Positions 46,560-58,932 of a DNA stretch of 64,000 bases are shown here, one piece after another. How positions within the stretch are numbered: position 1 is the stretch's first letter; the number at the start of each line of letters is the position of its first letter. The position numbers and the translations under genes were made by a program. The notes beneath the pieces are model-generated. The model was not told the DNA's origin. It was given only the letters and a program-made list of their open reading frames with translations, and did not search any database. This DNA comes from Kryptolebias marmoratus (taxonomy: Eukaryota > Chordata > Actinopteri > Cyprinodontiformes > Rivulidae), in contig NC_051441.1 of the NCBI RefSeq assembly GCF_001649575.2, forward strand, positions 16,895,428 to 16,959,427, given 5' to 3'.

Positions 46560-47150
46560 AAAAACTCTAAATAAATGTGTTATTTGCATAGCCACAGTAG
46601 CAGCTAGCTATAGCACTTGCTGTACAACTGGGACACCTCCAGCAGAGTTATCATAATATTTCTGCAGGATGCTGTTATTAAAACCTTTACATTGCTGTCA
46701 GCTTTCCATTTCATGGTGATTTTGGCAGACACATTTTGATATTTCAACCCCAGGTTGCACAGGAAGTGCTACAGCTAGCTGTTACTGTGACTATTAGTGA
46801 CGGTACATAACCATACAATGCCAAGCAAATAAGTGTGTATTGCAAATATTTATGGCAATATAAAAGTCAATGATAAGCGTTCATATGATCTAATATGAAA
46901 CTTTTAAGACTGAAGCTGTTTGAGGACGGCAGCCTTCTCCACATTCGGACTAGCCATTTGCTTGTCAGTACTGCAAAACTTAAACTTTGTTTCTCCAGAC
47001 TGAGGCTGCTCAAAGAGCTATCTACAACTGGTAAGATGTTCAATTTTCCAAACTTTTCCACCCACTTCAAAATGGCCCGAGTACAACTTTTAAGCGTTTG
47101 TTTGCATTACTAAAAGACCCCCCACCTCCTCCAGATCCCACCTCTAAAGG
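46560..47150. mobile_element. Foldback element, copy 2 (left end decayed)
   Basis: Contains GCAGCTAGCTATAGCACTTG, the CGGACTAGCCATTTGCTTGT block, then GAGCTATCTACAACTGGTAA and a right end with ACCTCTAAAGGCAGAGTAAC. The left terminus cannot be recognised. Confidence 0.55.
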
Positions 47151-47649
47151 CAGAGTAACCTTCAGTCTGTTGTTGTCATGGCTGCCTGTTTCAGGATGGC
47201 GGGACGAAGAGAGGCACGTATTGCATCATGCCTCTGCGCAAAATGAATGTTGACACTAGCTGTTTGTCTGTCACTACGCATCGGACTTTATTTGCTGGGG
47301 CTGCGCAGCATGTTCGGTTAGTGTTGTATGAGTGCACTGTGCCACTGAGCGGCTTTGCTCCGGGGTTAGTCTATTTTAATTCACACTGAAGGCCACGTTA
47401 GTCACCGAAGCAGAGTAGGAGCAAAACAGGAAGGGGAGAATTATGTGTGGCGGGGGAAAAAGTGAATGTGATAAAGCTGGAGAGGAAAAAAAAAGAGACG
47501 AGGGGGGGAGAAGGCAACAAAAGCCGGATAGAACTGACTGAGTATTATGTTCAAATCAAGGCTTCACTGCAGATATGACATCGATTTACTGTAGATTCAG
47601 TATCTGCAAAATGAAGCGGGTTCGAGACTAACGTAGATTCAGAAATCTT

Positions 47650-48075
47650 TTGCAAATGCTACTTTTAAACATTTACACCAATGTCAATTCCCAATTGCAT
47701 ATTTATTATGGCAGAAATATTGTGACATTCCTGCTCAGAAGAGCCCCAGGCTGCAGCTAGATGTTCCTGATGCTGTTTACGCTATTTAAATAAACAACAT
47801 AATGTCAAAACTGACTGGAATGTAAAGGCTTATAAAACAGTGTGCTTTGACTACTCTTTGAAGTAAAAATGGCTTCCAAAGAAATGGGTCTATTGTCCTA
47901 TCCTGGCCTTGCTCGGACTAGCCATTAGCTCATCAATCTGCTCAGAATTAAGTTTCATTTCTCCAAACTGGGATGGTAGAAAGAGCTATCTAGAGCAGGT
48001 AAGATATTATTTGTCCATTATCTTCTATCTATTATCTACAGAACCCCATTTCTAAAGGTATGAACAATCACTTTA
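47650..48075. mobile_element. Foldback element, copy 3 (left end decayed)
   Basis: Contains CTTGCTCGGACTAGCCATTA, AGCTATCTAGAGCAGGTAAG and a right end ACAGAACCCCATTTCTAAAG, as in the other copies. Confidence 0.6.
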
Positions 48076-48427
48076 AGGTCTATAATGTGAAAATAATTAA
48101 TTACAACTAATTCTAAGTTTATTATTTATTGAAAAACAATACTAATTTTGAATTTTATGTTGACAATGTACACCCACACACACACAAACACATAACAAAT
48201 ACTAGCGATAAGATTGGGTATGAAAGAAACATCCCAGAGTGACAAGTTAAATAATTACTTTTTGCTGACTGCGTGGGTTCAGGGACCCCTGCTGTCATCC
48301 TACAGCTTTACTTGGCAAACATAAATACACATCTAAATTAAAAAGGTCTGCATAATGTCTGCTGCCTTGCTAGCCAAAGCTTTGAACAAAGATCTCGAAT
48401 GATCTGCTTGAGCTCAGAGTAACTGAT

Positions 48428-48650
48428 GGGGATAATTCTCTGATACTACCACACCAACCTGTAGCTCAGTGCCTGCAGAATTGACTGAGTTTTGGCCTTT
48501 TTCATGTTTGCTAAGGTTAATTAGCTGTGGCGACAATATTGAATTGAAATGACTCCAAAAGTTAATCAGTTGTAGATGTATATTCAGTAATTACAATCTG
48601 TCCAGTGGTTCGGGAGATGTTTTGCTAACAGACAAACACAGACAACGGAA
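48428..48650 (-). repeat. Dispersed ~260-bp repeat, one unit
   Basis: The minus strand shows TAGCTGTGGCGAC-, AAAAGTTAATCAGTTGTAGA- and TTTGCTAACAGACAAAC-type phrases in family order (here given as the plus strand). Confidence 0.75.
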
Positions 48651-49427
48651 TTAGCATCCACCTTCCATGGCAGTGGGCGATGATAAAATCTATCAACCAC
48701 ACAATGTATTTTAGGTAAAACTTTGCTTATATCAGCAAGACACTCCCAAATCAGATGCATCACTTCAAAATGGAGCATTATTCAGTTGTAAGAAAATCCA
48801 GGTACTAAAGCAGCCTGCAGGGAGTCCAAACTTACTAGTCTTTGAAGTAATTTGCAGTATTAAAAACAAATATTTTAAAGGAAACAATGCCCATGATGAC
48901 TTCTCGAATGGACAGGTGGTATAAAACAATTTTGACAGAAAATAAATTTGCTTTCCCAACATTTAATGAGCTGCACTGGTACTGTCCATCACCAGAATCT
49001 GCGATGTTTAAATTGAACAACCATAACTTTAACCTGTCAAGTGTTTAAAATGTTCTACGAGGCTTTTATAAAACACATTCTTTATATCAACTCTTTAATT
49101 CATTCTCTAATAAGAGAAATAATCTGAATTGTGACATACCACACACAAAGAACAGTAAAACAAATGTGCTGTTCAAAATATCAAGAAGATGGTTTCAGTC
49201 CTGGTGTACAATTTGTCAGTACACATATTTGTCTTTACATTAAACCATGATTGCGTCGGTGAAGTCACTTCAGTCCATAACTCGACGAGTCCTGTTAGTT
49301 ATTTTGACATTTTGAGTTTAAATCACATAAAGAGGCATTCGTATGAGACCTGACGAATAAGGCCTGCGCACAAGTGGTTGCTGAAAAGTTTCAGGATCTT
49401 TGGTCCTCGCTGGACTTCCAGATGTCC

Positions 49428-50721
49428 TCACTTCTCCCAGCCTTTCCCTCCCGGCTGTGTGGGTAACTTGAGCCCCACGAGGCCCGCCACTTCGTCCGGG
49501 CTGCGCTCTCCCTTGCTGTGGTAGAGGTTGTGCAGGGCCAGGTGGTTCCTGGTGGATGCCAGCAGACACAGGTACGTGTGGGAGGCGTGGTGCGCCTCCT
49601 GTTGGGCACGGCAGTACCTCTCCCCTGTTATCTGAAGAACAAATGTTTACAGACATGTGGTCAGGCCCGCTAAAAACGATCAAAATAAGAGGTATGAACA
49701 TGCTTTTCCAGTCACCACAAACCACAGTTACAATTATTAGGTCTATATAGAGCTGTTTTACTTAGGTGACTGCAACAATCATAGTGTGCCCTGCTCTCCA
49801 AGCATTAATAATGTAAACTGTAATATTATATGCCTTAAAAGAGATGTAAACACAACAAGTGGACTTGTAGAAAGACTGTTTAATAAGTTTAATGGAAAAG
49901 CAGGTGGAGTAGCAGAGCTAAATATGCATATGGCTTAGATTTAAGTAAACTAATAGTGAAGGGATTTCTTATTTTTCACATAATAGTGAAAGAGAATCCG
50001 ATTTGAACAGCAGATAAGTTCAATCAGATCAATGTATTTACAGCAGCAAAATAATCATAGTATAAAACGGGTCTACTTTTCGCAGCGGATAAATACAGAT
50101 GCAAATTTAAAGCTTCATTGTCGTTTTATGTTACGCAAAATGCATACATTTAATGGCTCTGACGTGGTTTTAAGACTGTGTTTACCACACACGACAGCAA
50201 CGATAAATTAAAACTGTTTTACAATGACTAACTCTCGTATTCAACAGGTTGTGCCGCGGTCAAAGCGCGCATGGTTTTTGTTTTTAATTCGGCAAAGAAA
50301 AGGTGATGCTCAGGCTAAACTGTTAGCATGTCCTTCTGCTGCTAACCTTGACTTTAGAGAGCTAGAGCAAGAGACCAAGAGCTTGTAGATTTATACAAAG
50401 TTGGCAACAACCATTTAGGCAGCGTCAGGGTGGGTATTCAGTTCATGTTTAGGATTAGAAACTGTCACAGCTGAAATGTTTTGAACTTCGAACAAAATAA
50501 AAAAATGCGACCATGAAGATCGATTGTAATGGCTGCCTAGCAGTTAGCAACTTAGCTAACATTCGCCTTTCCTGCGCCACAGCAAAGCTGACCTTGTTCC
50601 TCCGAAACTGATCCATAACGTAGCTGTAGGCTAGAGACTGTTTATAACTCGGTCCTTGGATGGCTCGTAACTCTTTCAGTATTCCTCTGCAGACCCTCAG
50701 AGGTGACGGGAGCGCTGCCAT
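49428..50721 (-). CDS. fmc1: FMC1, ATP synthase (complex V) assembly factor
   Basis: Two coding exons, 50593-50721 (43 codons) and 49428-49631 (67 codons plus stop), give 110 residues; human is 113. FMC1 is a small mitochondrial matrix protein of the LYR-like superfamily. In yeast it is required with Atp12 for F1-ATPase assembly. The N-terminus MAALPSPLRVCRGILKELRA matches the LYR-like helix of the family (RGLLRELR in human). Exon 2 starts ITGERYCRAQQEAHH and ends GLVGLKLPTQPGGKGWEK, almost identical to the mammalian C-terminus. In human FMC1 is at 7q34, away from the other genes here. The ATG is preceded by a GC-rich promoter with a CTCF-like site. Confidence 0.95.
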
Positions 50722-50812
50722 CTCTGCGCGTCGTGTGTCGGACTGCGCGCGCGCCGCGTCACCGACGTCAGGCGTTCGTAATCAAACGCGGCACCGTCGT
50801 TCTGCGCTCCGA

Positions 50813-50827
50813 CCACCAGGTGGCGGC
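50813..50827 (+). promoter_or_regulatory. CTCF-like site upstream of FMC1
   Basis: CCACCAGGTGGCGGC fits the CTCF core. It is 92 bp upstream of the FMC1 ATG. This is motif evidence only. Confidence 0.5.
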
Positions 50828-52560
50828 ATTTCACACCGCTTCACGGAGCCGACCGCGCAGGTGAGCTCAGCTTCTGCAACAGGTCATTTCCCCCTGGACA
50901 GCGACGTTTATAAACAGATTGCTAAACATACACGTCAGACCCAGGTGCAGTGGCTCAAATAATCAGAATTGACACAGAAAACAGGATAAAAATGGCAAAT
51001 CCCGACAGGAAAGGCTTAAAATTGAAGCACAACTAACATAAAATAGGCACAGAGATCCAAAATGTGATATAAAATAGTCACAGTACAACAAAAATGACGC
51101 ATGGAGGCACAAACCTGCCAACATAGCACATAAAGAACAAATTCAACCATAATGACACTTATAATGATGTTACACAACAACCGGAGATGCAAAACAACTG
51201 ATTATCATACCTTCTTGGATTGTGGTTGCTGTCTGTCTCTTTCAGTCTGTGAGTCTTCGTATTTGGTAGGTCAAAATCTGAAAGATCTGAACCACGGGGA
51301 CAGATTATTCTCACTGATTTCTTATTGTAATTTCTTTTACAGATGTCTCAAACTCAGCAAAAGGTGATATCCATCCCTAAAAGGTGCAACGGTTGCTTAT
51401 TCGTCACTTTCATGCGGACGTTTGAGGTAAAACACTTCATATACTAAAATATTCCAATCAAATGTTTTATCGTTAGAGTTTAGGATTAATAGCTCAGGCT
51501 GCAAACAATTATGTATTTATTTCTAGTCAGGATCTGTTTACAGCACCTGTCTTTATCCCCCTTTTTATTGTTCGCTATGATTTATAGCTTTATAAAGAAA
51601 AAAATACTCATACATACAGCCTGACGAGAACAAAACCGAACACAGAGTGGCTTTGCTTGCACTCTTTTTTTAAAAAATAAATAAATAAGCCTGTTGCACA
51701 ATGGAAAGCCTTGTGTTTGCTGTAAGTGCCATGTTAAATTGCCATTTGGTGTACGTAATGTCAGTCATTGAAAGAAGGAAACCTTTAATGGCAGTAGTTG
51801 GAGAGCCGTCACCAGTGTGAAGGGGGATACATTTATTGCCATAGCAACAGTGAGTTTGGCTTCGGGTGAAATGCAGAGGAGAGCCTCGGTTTGTTTTGCC
51901 AGCAGCGCAGACACGAACCAGAAGCTGCTCGATGCGGCTTGAGCTCAACATGATGCAAAAAAAACAAAACAAAGGGTAACGACGCCTGATCTCGGAGACG
52001 GTACAACTTCTTCGCAAGAGGAAGAAAAGCTCGTGTGAATCAGACAGAACGTCGTTCTGCGTCGTGGTCGTGACACAGCAAAGTTGAGTCAGTGAATTTT
52101 TTAGCTCCACATGTGGACCCTCCAACGACGCCCATCGATTCTGTTATCAGAGTTTGTGTATTGATGATTGACTCTAGGGGGAGCCAGTCTCTTATTAGTT
52201 TCCCACTGGTTCTGTTCCTCGACATTTGTTGGCAGGCCCCCCTCCACCCTTCTACCTTCCCCGTATCACTCCCTCCCTCCCTCTCTCTCTCTCTCTGACA
52301 CTCTTTCAATGAATACTAATGCAGCCAGCGGACCCACCTCCCTTCCTCCCATCTTTTTGCAGGGATGGGCGGGAGAGGGGAGACAGAGCAATTCCAGCTC
52401 AGTATCTTTCCTCATGAGGTAGGCAGTGCTTGACTAGCAGCAGCAGCCCCCTCTCAATGCCTTTTTTCTTTTTTTTACCCCCCTCTCCCTCCCACTGAGC
52501 AATATTGCTGTTCGTTGCCACTGCAACAATGTCTAGCCTGTGTGAGGGGCGTGTGACATC
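50828..52560. other. Intergenic right of FMC1
   Basis: No exon or RNA gene was seen. The sequence turns pyrimidine-rich (CTCCCTC runs) from about 52.2 kb. Confidence 0.5.
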
Positions 52561-54959
52561 TGAGCAGAGTTAAGAGAAAGGAGGAGAGGACATCTGTGCC
52601 TGCTTTTTGTCATCTGGATGGGAAGTGTTTTTTGGCAGGCGGAAGAGAAGAAAGCAGAAGGCAGCCTGGGAAGGGGAACAACTGGCAGCAGCCAATCCCC
52701 CCTTCCACTCAGAGACTGGAGACAACGGAGGCCACTGGAGTATTTGCTTTTATCTTTCGTTTTTTGTTCTTTTTTTTCCTCATTGCGCTGCTGGGAGGTG
52801 CTTTACCTTTTCATTTGCTTGCTCTTTCGGTCCTCTGCCTTCTCATCTATTTTGCCATTTACCTGGTCAACAATTTCTTCTATTTATGAGCCAGACAGGA
52901 AGCAGAGAGACAGAGAAACAGAGAAAGAGACAGAGGAGGGGGATTTTTTTTCCCTCCCCTTCTTTTTTCCCCCCCTTTCATCCATTCTTCCTTCCCTTCT
53001 CCATTGCTATCCCTGTGCAGCCCACGCTCCCTCCCTCCCTTCCTCCCCCCTCCCTCCATCGCCTCCCTCATCCTCCCCTCCACTCCAGCCACCGTCCACT
53101 CGTAACTTTGGCTACTTTTACTTTGACTTGATTTCTTTCCTTTAAGCAGCTCTAATAGAGTCATTTTAATAGGCTTTCTTTGTCTTTTCTATTTATGCCT
53201 TTTTCACTTTTGTACCTTTTCCTATTTTCTCCCCCTTCTCTTTTTTCCTCCCACCACCCTTTGCATCTTTTCTGGCCGATTCTTAAATCTGATCATAGGT
53301 AGGTCTATTTAGTGTTTAGTGTCTGTCTCAGAGTCTTTCCTGTTTGTGTTTGTGGTACACCTTGACACACACACACACACACACACAGACTGGTTCTGGT
53401 GTCACCACGGCTTGCCTCTCGTCCTGCTCTCAGCTGATCCTCGCCTCATGTCCTCCTTACGTCACTCCTCCTCTTTCATCTGTGTTTTCTGACTTGTTTT
53501 TTTTATTTTTTTTCCCGCTCTTCCTGTCACTCTCAACCTGAACCACAGTGACTCATCCAGCGGGCACCTTCTCCAGTCATCATCATGATGAAATCTTGAC
53601 GGCCTTGTCATTTTTCTATTTTTCTTTTTTTTTTTTCAATGTTGTTGCACAAAAAATATGTGTGTTTCAACCCCCACCCCATTAAAACGGGCCTTCATCA
53701 CACGGCTTCCTTGTCTCATGTGTGTTCCTTTGTTTGCTGTCCAACCCACCGAGAGACACCTGAGCTCCTCATCACCAGCCTGTCAGGGGGAAATAAGTTA
53801 TGTTGCAGCTTCCTGGCCTTACGTTTTATCAGATGAAGGTCACACTGAGCAGACAGGCCCGTCCTCTCAAAGTGTATTATAAAGCCAGCACTTGTCCGTT
53901 CTGTCGGGGTGTCATCTGTGTTTATCCAGTCCTCTGTGTTAGTTTTTGCTGCCCTCTTTTTCCTCTCTCCTCCCTCTGTCTCCTCCCTCTCTCTCTCTGT
54001 CTGTCTCGTATCTTTCTGATCCGACTCTCATTCCTGGACACAGACACGCACAAGCACCTACAGAGAATGGACTAATAACGAGAAAAAAAAAAAAAAATCC
54101 CGAAAAGCCGGCTTCATCATCCAGAAGATTCTTTTCCCGCTTTTTTCCCCCCCTCCTCTGCCAACATTTGGACTTTTTGACATCAAACATCATCTCTTTC
54201 CATGTTGTCTTTTTTTCTTCTTCTTCTTTTCTTCTCCGTGCTCACCTCCTTCACATTATTGATTTATTTTTTTGTCCTATCACTGTATCATTCATAAAAC
54301 ATAGGCTTGCCTCCACTGGCTCTTAGTTCAGCATTTGAGTTTTGCGATTTTACAGCTCATCCTTTGGACTATTTAAGAAAAAGGCTGAAGATACAGGGCT
54401 ACAAAGATCACTGCCAAGTAGATTAATCTGAAGTCTGTGTGTGTGTGGTGTGTGTAAGATACAAAAGGGAAGAGGAAAATGCACACGGATAGCAAAGTAA
54501 AGAAAACCACATAACTCATCTTTCTGTTCTTCATTTAAAAAGAAAAAATATTTCCATTCTTTTCCTGAAGGAGATTTAAAGCCGCTCCGCCTCATTTACA
54601 TGAAGATAAAGGAAAGTGGGACTCATGAGCAACCATCAGCATGATAAAGGCGCTCTGGATATAGACGTTTTCCTGTGGAATTACCCTTTAAATCCTGGAT
54701 TAGATCTCGAGTGACAAGAAAAAAAAAAAAGAAAGAGAATTAACAGTTCAAAAAAGCTGTTTCAAATTCTGGATTCTTTTTTTTGACACTTTTAAAAGGA
54801 CTGAGGCTGATTTCAATATTTCTTTTCTCAACCACTGAATCTTAATGGGATTGCACTATCGCGGATTAAAGACTCAAGCAACATCTTTATCAATTATCCG
54901 CTGTAATATTTCTTGTTTCTCTCCAAACTTAATATGTCTCAGTGTTAAGAGTTAAATAG
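52560..54959 (+). other. Candidate first exon / 5' UTR region of a gene extending right (unproven)
   Basis: A strongly pyrimidine-rich stretch without long believable coding frames ends in a good splice donor (AAATAG|GTGAGTATG at about 54959/54960). Long T/C-rich leaders of this kind occur in large neuronal genes. Human 12p13.1 has GRIN2B near HEBP1 and FAM234B, so a GRIN2B leader is possible, but nothing here proves it. Confidence 0.25.
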
Positions 54960-55504
54960 GTGAGTATGTTTCTCTGAATCATGCTATTGCTGCTGCATGT
55001 TGAGGATGATTATTCACTTAAAAGTACACGTTTTGTCATTAAGGGAGTATTTTTGCATCTGTGTGAGCGAGTGTGTGTGTGTGTGAGTGTGTGTGTGTTC
55101 GGACTAGTCATGGATTTGCAAAATAAGCGTTGGACGCTTGCGGATTATCTCACATCACTTACAGCCTTCACTCTTTCCCTCTTTGTATCCTTTTTTTATC
55201 TTATTTTAGCCTTTCACTCACATATTGAATTCATGACACAGAAAATCAAACGACAATAAAAATGAATTCTACACGTCAAAATTATTTCCACGCTTCAATC
55301 AGCCACTGCCAGTCAAACCACCGGCTGCCTCCACTCTTATGTAAAACTGTGGAGCGTGTGTGTTAATGTGTGTGTGTGTGTGTGGGAGGTGTATATATGT
55401 GTAGATCAATAAAGTAATCTATGTGAAGAAATGGACAATGCTGCCCTTTATTCTGAGTTATTATTACACTCAGTTATTTTTATCCGCTAAAATGTGAATT
55501 ACTC

Positions 55505-55865
55505 TGCAGCAGGATGATGACAGGAATCAGTGATTTTGAATTTGTCTGCAGCAAACTGCACATTCAGGGTCATTCTCTTTTTCACACACACACACACACA
55601 GACACAGAGACCCCCTGACCATCCATCTGTCACGAGTATAACGATGACTGACCCCATTACTCCACTTAAACATGAACTGCTTCACCGCAGGACGATGACA
55701 GTAACTCCTTTCCTGACGGAGTGTTTTGGAAACCAGTGATTTTGAATTCGTCTGCAGCAAAATTCACATTCAAGCCCATTCTCTTCCCCACAAACACACC
55801 CACCCACGCACAGAGACCCCCTGACCACCCATCTGTCAGCAGTGCAACGGCGATTGACCCGGTTT
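55505..55865. repeat. Diverged tandem duplication, ~206-bp period
   Basis: CAGTGATTTTGAATTTGTCT at 55528 recurs as CAGTGATTTTGAATTCGTCT at 55734. Each is followed by TGCAGCAAA, CATTCA, CATTCTCTT, a CA-rich stretch, AGAGACCCCCTGACCA and CCATCTGTCA. The two units are about 80-85% alike by eye. Confidence 0.85.
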
Positions 55866-58002
55866 CCCTGATTTACTTTCCAGTCATCTGTCTGACGCCG
55901 ATCCCGCTTCACGCCTTGTGTGTGTACGTACGTGTGTGCGCTCTGTGCCCGGGCGAGGTTGTGCCGGCGTACCTGTAAAACCCACCAGGGACCTGCTCTC
56001 ATAACCCAAGTCTATTACCCGTTCTGCTTGGTGCTCCTGGCACACTCGTGACCCCTGTGGCCCGTCCACAGATGGGCACTTAAGCCCAGGTAGTCTGTCA
56101 AAGCTGTCGCCGCTTGCAAAATGGATGCGAGCTCTGGCACGCCGGCTGACTTTATTTATTTCTTTTTTTTACTGATCACAGGCAGTTTTGTTTTATGAAC
56201 ATCTTTGTTGTGCTGTCACGAAAGGATGCATCTGAGCAAAGCAAAATGGACGGTGATGTGAACATTAGGAAGCACTTAGCTGGAAAACAGCATTTTGTAC
56301 ATCTGATTTGACTGGTGTTTCAGAGGGAAAAGCTGAGAGCTTTTCCTTAGAGCGTAGCTCGGAGGTAATGTGAGCATATGCAGCTGAACAGCCCATTTGT
56401 TTCCCATCACAATGGGATGTGCAGCTTTTTGTCAAACTCGGGATCGTAATCACGACGAGTATGTTTTATCTTGCGACGTCTCAGCCAAACGTGGCGTTAC
56501 AGCGAATGTCGTACCCCAAACGCGCTTCCTTCTAATTGATTAACATCGTTGTTAATTTTGCCAGCGATTTGACTGAACAGTAAATCTGGGCTGTTTTAAT
56601 AACTGGGGCACTACGACATATTTCCAAAACAGTTTGATGCCAGAAGCTTTTGATGAAGGCGAGCCTGCCAAACGTCTCCAAACGGAGCTTAGGAGATTTC
56701 ACAGGCGACGCGTTTGCAGTCATCATTGATAAACAGGCCAGGAGAGGAGACAGCAGGGGCTGAGGAGATTCATAATCCGATCCCCTCTTCCGACTGATTC
56801 GCTCTCTATCCATGTGCTGCCTAATGAGACAACAAAGCAACTCCTGTGTGTGGCTCTGAGTGCTGCAGCCGCCTTATTAGGTGTTTTGTATTCCACTAAC
56901 TTGCACCACTTCAGGATCACAGAGCCCTAATTCACTTTGACAGTGTGCATCATAACCTTCAGCGCTCAGAGAGGAGTTTAACCTCTAAAATCTAAAGCGG
57001 GGAGCAAGCTCGAGCCTTTATTCCCATCATGGGATGCTGCAGGACGACCTCGTCCGCTATCAAGTTAGAAACGAGTGAATCAGTCGACAGAACTTTATCT
57101 AAAGCTCGTAACGTGTGCGTCTGGACCCCGTTCGCCCATTTCAGAGTGAGCAGGGCTTCATGTGGGACAACTCCAGGAGTACATCTTGATTTTATTGGCT
57201 GTATATTCACATCAAGTGAGCGGAATATGGGGCATGATCTGATATAAAAAGGCTATTCAATAATTCATCTGAGCTGATTAAGAGGATCGACAGAGATGCT
57301 GTCCATGAGAAGTGATGTACACAGAGTGAGTGCACTGAAATGTATTTAGGCCCTCTTTACAAGATTAGGACCAAGCTAAGGGGGTGAAAAAGCCTCTGCA
57401 TTTCAAGTGAGCGCTGCTCTGTTTTACTGTAATTCACCCGTCTGTTTCGACGCGTTTGCACGCCGTGATTGGTAATCACATGTTGCTGCGTGCGTGTGTG
57501 TGTCGTTTCGAGTTTGTGTGAGGCTCATCAATCCATTAAAAATGAAATGTCCAATCTGTTCCCCCGCGGAGACTGGCCCATAATTCATTAACATAGTTCA
57601 CCGAATCATTTATTTACCCAAAAGCATGGCTCACATGCTCCTCTTCAGATCCTACGGGCTCATGTTGTTGTGTGTCAGCTTTATTGGGCGTTTGTGTTAT
57701 TCCTCTCATTCGAAACATACTGAAATGCATTATTCATTCATGATATGTTGGGCGTTTATAAACAAACCCATGTAGATGAATTTTCTTCGTTTACAGACAT
57801 GACCTTCACTTTGAATTTGACTTGTAAGCAGTACCGTGGAAGGCTTTCTTCAAACTAGATTTAAACCTGATTTACTCATTTTAAAGGCGAGCAGGTTGGA
57901 GATCGTACACCACCCCAAAGCGCAGCGTGGCTTTATTAGAGTCTAAGTGATTGTGACCTGCTTCTAACCCTCCGTCCTCCTTGTTCCCTTTCGCAACAAC
58001 AG
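55866..58002. other. Non-coding stretch, 55.9-58.0 kb
   Basis: I see no exon, RNA gene or clear repeat. It would be intronic if the leader model to the right is correct. Confidence 0.4.
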
Positions 58003-58141
58003 AGTGGCGGACATCAGAAAAACGAGATCCTCCAAGCATCTTTTCCATGGAACACAAGTGAAGCTGCTCCCGTGGAGTGTAATTACCTCAAAGTTGATGG
58101 TTTGCCCTCTTGACCCTTCGAGGATTTTACCTAAGACTGCT
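58003..58141 (+). other. Candidate untranslated exon
   Basis: Bounded by a good acceptor (CGCAACAACAG ending at 58002) and a good donor (GACTGCT|GTAAGTTTC). All three frames contain stops, so it would be a 5' UTR exon. This rests on splice signals only. Confidence 0.3.
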
Positions 58142-58287
58142 GTAAGTTTCAGTTCTTAATTAAAAGTGGACAAAATTGGAATTTAAATGAAAAATAAATG
58201 CTAACCAGTCCCACTTTTTTTTTTTTTTTTGTATCTCACCTTTTTAATTCATGAACGTTTGTATTTGCTTCACTGAACGCCTAAACA

Positions 58288-58932
58288 CTTAAAGCAATAG
58301 TTCAGATCTTTAGAAGTGGGGTTCTGTGGAAAGGTTTTGAACTCTTATCATCTCACTTGTTGCAGATAGTTTAATTCTCACCAGACTGACAAGCTAACGG
58401 CTCGTCTGAGCGGGACCAAGACCAAAATGGAAAGCTGTCATACTGGTCTCAAAACCTTTATAACAGTCTATGCAAACTTTATTATTTAAGCCATTGAATT
58501 GCCATCAGTCTCACATTACATGGCTATTCTAGTAGAAATGTAATGATGTTCCTGCAAACATAGCAAATAACCACAGAACTTTATGTAAATAACCATCCAT
58601 CCATCCATCCATCCATCCATCCATTTTCTTTACCCGCTTCTCCATTCTAGGTCGTGGGGAGCTGTAAATAACCATAAAATGTGAAATTGATGGCAAAATA
58701 AAGTTTAGAAAATAGCGTTTGCATAATCCACTATGAACCTTATGAAATTGTAGTTATTTTAAGATCGGATAGATGCACTTTGGTCTATCCATCTGAACTT
58801 CAATTCAGTCAGTATTAAACTCTTTTTCTCGAAACTGAACTTTTTCAGAGCTATCTGCAACAAGTAAGCTATTAACTGTTCATAACCTTTCTGCAGAACC
58901 CCGGTTTAAAAGATGTGAACTGATCCGGTTCA
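58288..58932. mobile_element. Foldback element, copy 4 (best preserved ends)
   Basis: The left end reads AGCAATAGTTCAGATCTTTA, then GAAGTGGGGTTCTGTGGAAA and ACTTGTTGCAGATAG. The right end, reverse-complemented, reads ...CAGTTCACATCTTTTAAACC, GGGGTTCTGCAGAAAGGTTA and ACTTGTTGCAGATAG. The inverted repeats are about 79 bp with few mismatches, and weaker inverted similarity continues inward. The interior is non-coding and interrupted by a LINE-tail insertion. Confidence 0.8.
58597..58662 (-). mobile_element. 66-bp LINE-tail insertion with 13-bp target-site duplication
   Basis: The insert is a (CCAT)n run followed by TTTTCTTTACCCGCTTCTCC and GGTCGTGGGG, the reverse complement of a fish LINE 3' terminus. 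It is flanked by the exact 13-bp direct repeat TGTAAATAACCAT at 58584-58596 and 58663-58675, the hallmark of target-primed insertion of a strongly 5'-truncated element. Confidence 0.8.

Larger units (their letters stand above)
45545..49427. other. Intergenic between HEBP1 and FMC1
   Basis: A GC-richer HEBP1 upstream part (to about 45.75 kb) is followed by repeat-rich sequence: foldback-family copies at 45.8 (partial), 46.6-47.15 and 47.65-48.07 kb, and a ~260-bp repeat unit at 48.43-48.65 kb. The right end is the FMC1 3' UTR. No exon was seen. Confidence 0.5.

Noticed and set aside
52596..53164. Several overlapping 90-175-codon frames
   Set aside because: They arise from pyrimidine-rich low-complexity DNA, overlap in all frames and show no domain or conserved composition.
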